A stretch of 6,669 nt of DNA, taken from NCBI GenBank assembly GCA_017463035.1, contig JAFTPY010000189.1, forward strand, positions 1 to 6,669, read 5' to 3'. The notes beneath the pieces are model-generated. The model saw nothing but the letters and a program-made list of their open reading frames with translations. It was not told the DNA's origin and searched no databases. Positions 1 to 6,500 of the stretch are shown piece after piece. The stretch is from Lachnospiraceae bacterium (GTDB taxonomy: Bacteria; Bacillota; Clostridia; Lachnospirales; Lachnospiraceae). The translations under genes and the position numbers were made by a program. Numbering within the stretch: position 1 is the stretch's first letter; the number at the start of each line of letters is the position of its first letter.

Positions 1-1268
1 CCGGTATCAGCTTTGGCGGCCAGATGCACGGCCTTGTTATCTTAGATGAGAACGATAAGGTAATTCGTCCGGCTATCCTTTGGAACGACGGCAGAACCCA
101 GGAGGAGTGCGACTACCTCAACAAGACCATCGGTCGTGAGAAGATTTCCTCTTACACCGCAAACATGGCATTGACCGGTTTTACCGCTCCGAAGATTCTC
201 TGGGTGAAGAAGAACGAGCCGGATAACTTTGCAAAGATTAAGAAGATTATGCTTCCGAAGGACTATCTTGCATACCTTCTTTCCGGTGTACACTGCACCG
301 ATGCTTCCGATGCTGCGGGTATGCTCCTTATGGACGTTGAGCACAAGTGCTGGTCCAAGGAAATGCTTGAGATTTGCGGTATTAAGGAAGAGCAGCTTGC
401 AAAGATTTACGACAGCTTTGATGTAGTAGGTACCCTGACCCCGGCTATGGCAGAGCGTCTCGGCTTCTCTACGGATGTTAAGATTATCGCAGGTGCAGGC
501 GACAATGCAGCAGGTGCTATCGGTACCGGTACCACCAAGGACGGTATGTGTATCGTTTCCCTGGGTACCTCCGGTACGGTATTTATCGCTTGTGACAAGT
601 TCGCAGTAGACGATCAGAACGCATTACATATGTTTGCTCACGCAAACGGTAAGTTCCACCTGATGGGCTGCATGTTTTCCGCTGCATCCTCCAACAAGTG
701 GTGGATGGACGAAATCATCGGCACCAAGAATTACGCAGAGGAGCAGAAGGCTATCACCACCCTGGGTGAGAACCATGTTTACTATCTGCCGTACTTAATG
801 GGTGAGAGAACCCCGCACAACAACCCGAATGCAAGAGGCTGCTTCATCGGTCTGACTATGGATTCCACCAGAGCAGACATGACCCAGGCTGTGCTGGAAG
901 GTGTTACCTACGCCCTTCGTGATTCCCTTGAAATCGCAAGAAGCCTCGGCGTAAAGATTGACCGCATCCGTGCAACCGGCGGCGGCGCAAAGAGCCCGTT
1001 ATGGAGACAGATGCTTGCCAACATCATGAACGTAAAGGTAGACATCATCAACAGTGAAGAGGGCCCGGGCTACGGCGGAGCTATCCTTGCTGCGGTAGGC
1101 TGTGGCGAGTACGCTTCCGTAGAAGAAGCAGCAGATAAGTTCATCACCGTTGTGGATACCACCGAGCCGGATCCGGAGCTTGTAGCGAAGTACGAGGCAA
1201 AGTATCAGGTATTTAAGAAGCTTTACCCGGCATTAAAGGAGAGCTTCGATGCAGTAGCTACGGTATAA
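1..1268 (+). CDS. xylB: Xylulokinase (FGGY family), 5' end missing
   Basis: This enzyme phosphorylates D-xylulose with ATP to xylulose 5-phosphate, feeding xylose into the pentose phosphate pathway in the cytoplasm. The gene enters from outside the window and is read from base 3. The ATG at 24 is internal, because it lies in the conserved G-Q-M-H-G motif that sits about 75-80 residues into family members, so the true start and the N-terminal catalytic Asp are not visible. Visible family signatures are ILWNDGR, the GAGDNAAGAIGTG segment holding the catalytic Asp (codon 501-503), SLGTSGTVF, YLMGERTPHNNP, LEGVTYALRD, the nucleotide-binding TGGGAKSPLWRQ and GPGYGGAILAAVG. The C-terminus looks complete; about 421 residues are visible of a usual ~490-500. 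All of roughly 30 lysines are AAG, unlike the two downstream genes, which suggests strong expression. Other FGGY sugar kinases are possible, but the QMHG and ILWNDGR motifs favour xylulokinase. Confidence 0.93.
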   Translation, partial: GISFGGQMHGLVILDENDKVIRPAILWNDGRTQEECDYLNKTIGREKISSYTANMALTGFTAPKILWVKKNEPDNFAKIKKIMLPKDYLAYLLSGVHCTDASDAAGMLLMDVEHKCWSKEMLEICGIKEEQLAKIYDSFDVVGTLTPAMAERLGFSTDVKIIAGAGDNAAGAIGTGTTKDGMCIVSLGTSGTVFIACDKFAVDDQNALHMFAHANGKFHLMGCMFSAASSNKWWMDEIIGTKNYAEEQKAITTLGENHVYYLPYLMGERTPHNNPNARGCFIGLTMDSTRADMTQAVLEGVTYALRDSLEIARSLGVKIDRIRATGGGAKSPLWRQMLANIMNVKVDIINSEEGPGYGGAILAAVGCGEYASVEEAADKFITVVDTTEPDPELVAKYEAKYQVFKKLYPALKESFDAVATV

Positions 1269-1313
1269 GTCAAAACGGCAGATGCTGCATTTTATCGAAC
1301 TGAATAAATAGGG

Positions 1314-1356
1314 AAAGTGACAAACAGGTGAAATTTAACTTGTTTGTCACTTTTTT
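1314..1356 (+). terminator. Intrinsic terminator after xylulokinase
   Basis: A 16-bp stem (1314-1329 with 1338-1353, one G-U pair) closes an 8-base loop and runs into a T-tract at 1351-1356. It lies 45 bases after the xylulokinase stop and points the same way. The stem starts with AAAG and ends with CTTT, so the element could also work on the other strand, but no gene there needs it. Confidence 0.93.
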
Positions 1357-1423
1357 CATATTTTGGTCACAATTTTAACGTATCATAACAGGTGGCACAG
1401 AAGATTTTGCGAGAAAATGTGCG

Positions 1424-1433
1424 AGGAAGGGAG
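1424..1433 (+). promoter_or_regulatory. Ribosome binding site for the CotH-like lipoprotein
   Basis: The purine-rich AGGAAGGGAG ends 7 bases before the ATG at 1441. It fixes that ATG as the start in preference to the in-frame TTG at 1363 and ATG at 1417, neither of which has a comparable site. Confidence 0.75.
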
Positions 1434-1440
1434 AACAGGA

Positions 1441-3276
1441 ATGAGAAGAAAGGGAGCTTTGTCCCGGGTACTATGGTTATTTGTCGCGGTCCTATTCATC
1501 GGTTGCGGAGATGGTGCGCAGGGCGAGACCGGGCAACATGTGCCGGAGATAACCCGGGAGGCGCAAACGAACGAAAAAGAACCGGGTGGGAAGCAACAGG
1601 ACGAGAAGGAAACGGAAGAGAAGGAGTTACCGGAGGAAAAGGTTGAAGTTCCGGAGCGGCAAACGGAAGATGAAAAATTGCAGAAAACAGAGGCGGAAGA
1701 TTCGGGTGAGACGCCTTTTGTTTACGGAAAGATGCCGGTGCTCCTTATTGAGACGGAGCAGAATATGCCGATTACGGATGATAAGGTTTATACGAATTGT
1801 ACGGTATCCGTGACAAATTGCGATGAAGACGAGGCGTTTGCGGATGCGGCGGCCGGTATCCGGATACGCGGAAACAGCACGCAGATGTATGCAAAAAAGC
1901 CCTACCGGATTAAGTTTGAAGAAAAGAAGCAGCTACTGGGGCTTTCGGAGGGTGCGCACAAGAGCTGGGTTTTGCTGGCGGAATTTAATGATCCGGCATT
2001 GCTTCGTAATTTTATTACGTACCGACTTGCCAATGCTTTGTCCGGCATCTCTTACGTAACGGACTGCGAGTTTGTGGAGGTATATTTGAACGGAGAATAT
2101 GCGGGAGTGTATCTTTTGGCGGAGCAGACGCAGGTGGACGCGGACCGTATTGCCATAGACGAGACGGGAGCGACGGACCCGACGGTGACGGATACCGGGT
2201 ATTTGCTGGAGTTGGAGGCGGATTTAAGTCGCCGGAACGAAGAAGGAAAAGAGGGTGAGGCATGGTTTGCGGTAACCGGCTATGCCGATGAAAAGGATAA
2301 CAGCATGCAGATGCTGATGGAACGTACCTTTGATGCAAGTGCGGCGTATTACGTGGTAAAAAGTGATGCCCGTTCAACCGAACAGACGGCATACATCCGG
2401 GACTACATGATCCGGGTCTATGATGCGGTATATCAGGAGAAAACCAAAGCGGCTGTGGAAGAATTGGTGGATTTGACATCGGCGGTGGACATGTATCTGG
2501 TACAGCTGATCGCCAATGATTACGACAATAATTACAGCAGTATGTATTTGTATAAGGACGCGGGAGGAAAGCTGATGTTCGGTGCGCCTTGGGATTTTGA
2601 TCTGGGGTACGGCAATTTTACCGGACATACCGACGCGGAGGATACGGTATATGTGTACCATTTGTTGCGACAGTTGGGAGAATACGACTGGTTCCGGGAA
2701 ATGGTCGCGAAACGTTATACGGAATTATCCGAGGGAGAGAACAGCCTGATTGCGCAGATGAAAGAGAGTATAACCGCATTGACCGTACAATATGCGGAAG
2801 AATTTGACCGGGAATATGCCCGGTGGAGAGAAGACCTCGTCGGAGCGGGCAGCTTCGGAAATTTTGAGATGCCGGAAGGCTTCGGGGGCTGGGGAGAATT
2901 TGAGGCACCGGAAGGTTTCGGAGGCAGGGGAGAATTTGAGATGCCGGAGGACTTCGAAGGCTGGGGCGAATTTGAGGCACCGGAAGGCTTCGGAGGCTGG
3001 GGAGAATTTGAGGCACCGGAAGGCTTCGGAGGCTGGGGCGAATTTGAAGTGCCGGAAGGCTTCGGCGGCTGGGGAGAATTTGAGGCGCCGGAAGGCTTCG
3101 GCGGCTGGGGGGATTTTGAGATGCCGGGAAACTTCGGAGGCTTCGGAGGAATGGGGAACTTCAGCTATGGTGCGGTTTTTGATACCCATGAAGAGGCTGC
3201 GGAAGCATTGCTTCAGTGGTTGGAGGCCAGACTGGCATGGATCGGGCATTTTTTGAAAGAAAAGGCAGATGCGTAA
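1441..3276 (+). CDS. Lipoprotein with CotH kinase-like domain and internal Gly/Glu/Phe repeats
   Basis: A 611-residue protein, predicted to be lipid-anchored on the outer face of the membrane. Residues 1-22 are a lipoprotein signal: positive RRK, hydrophobic stretch, then a lipobox-like F-I-G-C with Cys22. Residues ~23-97 are a Glu/Lys/Thr-rich spacer. The CotH domain (PF08757-type) starts near 98 and shows IRIRGNST (140-147), KKPYRIKF (152-159), SWVLLAEFNDPALLRN, VYLNGEYAGVYLLAEQ and PWDFDLGYGN. Asp362 and Asp385 are 23 residues apart, matching my recollection of the spacing of the catalytic and metal-binding aspartates of B. subtilis CotH (D228, D251). CotH proteins are atypical protein kinases of spore coats; surface relatives in Clostridia are mostly uncharacterised, so the substrate is unknown. 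Eight 12-residue repeats (475-570) sit between the body of the domain and its last helix (W-L-E-A-R-L-A-W). The gene lies between two terminators, so it probably has its own promoter; I see only a possible -10 (TATCAT, 1381-1386) with no convincing -35. Confidence 0.88.
   Translation: MRRKGALSRVLWLFVAVLFIGCGDGAQGETGQHVPEITREAQTNEKEPGGKQQDEKETEEKELPEEKVEVPERQTEDEKLQKTEAEDSGETPFVYGKMPVLLIETEQNMPITDDKVYTNCTVSVTNCDEDEAFADAAAGIRIRGNSTQMYAKKPYRIKFEEKKQLLGLSEGAHKSWVLLAEFNDPALLRNFITYRLANALSGISYVTDCEFVEVYLNGEYAGVYLLAEQTQVDADRIAIDETGATDPTVTDTGYLLELEADLSRRNEEGKEGEAWFAVTGYADEKDNSMQMLMERTFDASAAYYVVKSDARSTEQTAYIRDYMIRVYDAVYQEKTKAAVEELVDLTSAVDMYLVQLIANDYDNNYSSMYLYKDAGGKLMFGAPWDFDLGYGNFTGHTDAEDTVYVYHLLRQLGEYDWFREMVAKRYTELSEGENSLIAQMKESITALTVQYAEEFDREYARWREDLVGAGSFGNFEMPEGFGGWGEFEAPEGFGGRGEFEMPEDFEGWGEFEAPEGFGGWGEFEAPEGFGGWGEFEVPEGFGGWGEFEAPEGFGGWGDFEMPGNFGGFGGMGNFSYGAVFDTHEEAAEALLQWLEARLAWIGHFLKEKADA
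2863..3150 (+). repeat. Eight in-frame 36-bp tandem repeats in the CotH-like gene
   Basis: Eight contiguous units of exactly 36 bp each encode a 12-residue motif of the form F-E-x-P-E-G-F-G-G-W-G-E. Position 3 varies as M, A, M, A, A, V, A, M. Units start at 2863, 2899, 2935, 2971, 3007, 3043, 3079 and 3115. Units 4 and 5 differ by one base, while units 3 and 8 are the most divergent (D-F-E-G, and P-G-N-F-G-G-F-G-G). The exact multiple of three keeps the frame. Similarity at the DNA level, with mainly silent third-base changes between neighbours, points to duplication by slippage or unequal recombination followed by selection on the protein. Confidence 0.95.
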
Positions 3277-3294
3277 AAGAGAATTGATTGTGTT

Positions 3295-3331
3295 ACAAAG
3301 AGTTCCGTGGACGGAACTCTTTGTTTTTTTT
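3295..3331 (+). terminator. Intrinsic terminator after the CotH-like gene
   Basis: A perfect 13-bp stem (3295-3307 with 3312-3324), a TGGA tetraloop and an eight-T tract (3324-3331) lie 18 bases after the TAA stop. This is a textbook Rho-independent terminator and separates the lipoprotein gene from the next one. Confidence 0.95.
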
Positions 3332-3364
3332 GCGTTAAAAAGTGAGTTTGAAGGCTTATACACC

Positions 3365-3393
3365 TTGACTTTACATAAAAATTTCGGTAGAAT
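3365..3393 (+). promoter_or_regulatory. Sigma-70 (SigA)-type promoter for the GH127 gene
   Basis: The -35 box is TTGACT (3365-3370), the spacer is 17 bases and the -10 box is TAGAAT (3388-3393); each box has one mismatch to consensus. The predicted transcription start is near 3400, leaving an untranslated leader of about 100 bases before the ATG at 3503. Being just after a terminator, it is the obvious promoter for that gene. Confidence 0.8.
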
Positions 3394-3396
3394 AAA

Positions 3397-3425
3397 GATA
3401 ACATGGGCAAGTGCCCTCTGTTGTC
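3397..3425 (+). promoter_or_regulatory. Dyad / leader hairpin at the predicted transcription start
   Basis: The outer arms GATAACA (3397-3403) and TGTTGTC (3419-3425) pair over 7 bp with one G-U. The inner arms GGGC (3405-3408) and GCCC (3413-3416) pair around AAGT, with a small 1/2-base internal loop between the two stems. The structure overlaps or begins at the predicted +1 and is followed two bases later by ATTTTT (3427-3432). It could be an operator for a repressor, a 5' stabilising hairpin or a weak attenuator; the sequence does not decide. I do not recognise it as the site of a named regulator. Confidence 0.5.
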
Positions 3426-3488
3426 AGATTTTTGTCGAGATTTTATCAATTTTAGGGTGCGGGATTTTCCCGAAATATTCGAAAGAAG

Positions 3489-3495
3489 AAAGGAG
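3489..3495 (+). promoter_or_regulatory. Ribosome binding site for the GH127-GH25 gene
   Basis: AAAGGAG lies 7 bases before the ATG at 3503. An in-frame GTG sits directly before that ATG (3500) but would have shorter spacing and is less likely. Confidence 0.8.
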
Positions 3496-3502
3496 TTCGG
3501 TG

Positions 3503-6500
3503 ATGGTTATTCGGAATTTTTCGTTGAATAAAGTGGAACTTTGCGAGCCGGTTTTGGAGAATGCATTCCGAAAAGAGCAGGACTATTTACGCAGTATCGA
3601 TGCGGACCGGTTGTTGGCCGGATTCCGGGAGACGGCGGGACTGTCGAAAAAAGCGGAGCGTTATCCGGGGGGCTGGGAGGATGCGGAAATCGCGGGACAT
3701 ACCCTGGGGCATTATATGACCGCGTTGGCACAGCTTTTTGCGGCAACCGGGGCGAAGGATATCGAAGGTCGTTTGGATTATATAGTAAGTGAGCTTTCGG
3801 CGTGTCAGGCGGAGAGCGGTTATTTGTTTGCGTCTCCGGAGGAGCTGTTTGACCGTCTGGAGAGAGGCGAACCGGCCTGGGTGCCGTGGTATACCATGCA
3901 CAAGGTGATTTCCGGATTGCTTGCCGTATATCAGCTGGGAAATCGTCCTCAGGCTTTGGAGATGGCCATAAAGCTTGGTATCTGGGTGTACGAGCGTACC
4001 GCAAAGTGGACCGACGAGGTGAGGGAGCGCGTGCTTTTGATTGAGTACGGCGGGATGAACGATTGCTTGTACGAATTGTATAAAGAGACCGGCCGGAAGG
4101 AATTTGCGGAGGCTGCGGCAAAGTTTGATGAGACGGAGTTGTTTCAAAAGATTGCAGAGGGAGAAGATGTATTACCGCAGAAGCATGCCAATACTACCAT
4201 TCCGAAGTTTCTGGGAGCATTGAACCGGTATTTTGCTTTGGGTGAATCCGAAACCTTTTATCTGAATGCGGCAAAATCCTTTTTTGATATCGTAACGAAG
4301 CATCATACCTATGCGACCGGAGGGAACAGCGAGTGGGAGCATTTCCGTGCGACCGGGACTCTTGGAAAAGAGCGTACCTGCTGTAATTGTGAAACCTGTA
4401 ATACTCACAACATGTTAAAGCTGGCGGAGGGTCTGTTCTTTGTGACCGGTGAGAAGCGGTATATGGATTTCTATGAGAGGACCTTTTTAAATGCGGTACT
4501 GGGCTCTCAGAATCCGGAGACCGGTATGACTACGTATTTCCAGCCGATGGCATCGGGATATTTTAAGGTATACAGCAAGCCGTTTGAGCATTTCTGGTGC
4601 TGTACCGGTACCGGCATGGAAAACTTTACGAAGTTGAACAGCGCTATCTATCATACGGGAGAAAATCGCCTGTATGTGAACTTATACATAGCTTCCGTAC
4701 TGCATAATAAAAAGTTAAATCTTGATTTGACACAGAAAACCGACTTGAATCACTTCGATACGGTGACTTTTACTCTGTCCATGGCGGAGGAGAGACGCTT
4801 TACTCTGGCGTTCCGTGTGCCGGATTGGACAAAGCAGCGCTTTGAACTGAAGGTGAACGGTGAGACGGTGGATTATGCGGTACAGAAGGGATATATTTTA
4901 TTGGATCGCAACTGGGGAATGGAGCAGCAGATTTCGCTGCGGTTCTTCCCTGAGATTACGCTGTGTACGCTGCCGGATGCGCCTTACAGTGCGGCTGCGA
5001 CCTACGGTCCGTTTGTACTGGCTGCGAATCTGGGGCAGAGTGATATGACAACGGAGGTGACCGGGGTCAATGTAACGATACCGACCAAGAAGATATCCGT
5101 CCGGGAAACCGTTCTTGTGAAAAATGTCAGTGTGCGGGAGTGGTTTGCGGATTGTAAAAAGAATTTCGTAAAAATTGACGAAAGTCCGACCTTTGTTCTT
5201 TCCGGAACCGATGCGGACGGAGAACTTATATTTACGCCTTATTACAAGCATTACAACAACCGTTACGGTATTTATTTTGATTACGTGGCTGCGGCGGGGC
5301 TGTCCGAAGGAGAGCTGGCGGCACTGTCCAAAAAACAGGAGGAAATTGCGGAACTGGCGGCGCTGGAGGCGCAAAAGCAGGATGCAAGGGCCGGAGAGAC
5401 GTTGTCCTTGGCAGATGCGGCGGAAGCGATGAGAAAAGCGCAGGAGACGAAGAAGCAGAAGGAAAAGTCCGAAAAGAAAACAGCGGCGAAAAGTACCGGA
5501 AATGCAGAAGCGGCGGCTTCGGGGAAGAAAAAGAAGGTACTTGGGATTGTACTGGGGCATATTGCCGGAGCACTTGTACTGGCGCTTCTGTTATACGTGT
5601 TTGCCGTACCGGTAGGCAAGGGCTTATCAAAGGCAAAGGGTGCCATCGACGGCTTCCTGCAAAAGAGTATGCCGGGTGTGGCGGAAGTGTTCGGTGTATC
5701 CGGAGACAGCGAAGGAAAAACACCGGAGGAAAGTCTGCCGGAGACAAAAAAAGTATATCTGGAGGATCCGCAGGGCTATGCGGCATCCTGCAAGCTGCCG
5801 GAGGGTTACCGGGCCTTTGTGGCGGAGCTTTCCGGAAAAGAATATATTTGTGTGGAAGGAAAGGGCCTGCGGGCCTATTACCCGAATGAGGTTGCCGGGG
5901 AAGGGGCGCAGTACATTTATCTGGAAAGTCTGACCGACAGGGCAGTGTATTTCTGGGAGTATTCCTTTGATAAGCCGGAGAGCCTGTGCTTTGCAAGAGG
6001 TGTACATAACGGCTTGGGAACGGAGCAGTATGTATATACGGAAAATGCCTCAAAGGAAGGCTTACATTTACTGGATGTGAAGACGCTTCAGGAGCATAGA
6101 ATCCCGGACTTCGGGACCGGACTTGCCCTCCTTGCGGATGTGGGCGCTTATACGGAGGATGGCGGAAGCCTCCTAATAGATACAATGATAGGGGATGTGC
6201 CGTATACCTTTTCCGTGCCTCGGGCAGAGGGAAGCTTTGATATGGCGGACTATATTTTGCATGCGGACCATGACTTGGTTTATACATTGGAGCAGGACGG
6301 AATCCGGTTTGATTCCTATGTGGTATCCGCAGGGACCTATCTCGGAAAGGTGACAGGCAGGCTTATTCTGAAGGGAAGCGGTTACGAGCTGACGTCTTTG
6401 GATTTTTATGCATATGCGGAAGATACCTTCGGTGACATTGCCGGAGATTCCGTTATCCGGGGAATATCCAGGGAAGAGGCAGACAAGGAGCGTGTTCTTA

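Noticed and set aside
1363..1440. A longer start (TTG at 1363 or ATG at 1417) for the CotH-like gene
   Set aside because: The added residues sit in front of a clear lipoprotein signal, begin just after the terminator and lack a good ribosome binding site. ATG 1441 has AGGAAGGGAG at 7-base spacing.
2863..3150. CRISPR-like array (36-bp repeats)
   Set aside because: The repeats are directly adjacent with no unique spacers, stay in frame and encode a regular peptide.
2725..3363. Long open frames on the - strand across the 36-bp repeats
   Set aside because: They arise because the repeat unit is a multiple of three and GC-rich. The products are antisense copies of the repeats, run through a terminator and show no family signature.
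3460..3481. Small alternative hairpins (3460-3472 and 3471-3481) before the ribosome binding site
   Set aside because: The stems are only 5 and 4 bp with 3-base loops. Although they overlap, they are too weak to call a riboswitch or attenuator.
3507..4147. Overlapping - strand open frames opposite the GH127 start
   Set aside because: The + strand carries conserved DUF1680 motifs here; the - strand products are low-complexity shadows.
5337..5342. AGGAGG inside the linker as a start signal for a separate GH25 gene
   Set aside because: No in-frame ATG, GTG or TTG lies at suitable spacing: the nearby TTG (5346) is out of frame and the in-frame ATT is too close. The bases simply encode Gln-Glu-Glu.
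5232..6287. A 351-residue open frame on the - strand
   Set aside because: It is antisense to the fusion gene, very rich in Pro/Ser/Arg as expected from the complement of its codons, and has no recognisable domain.
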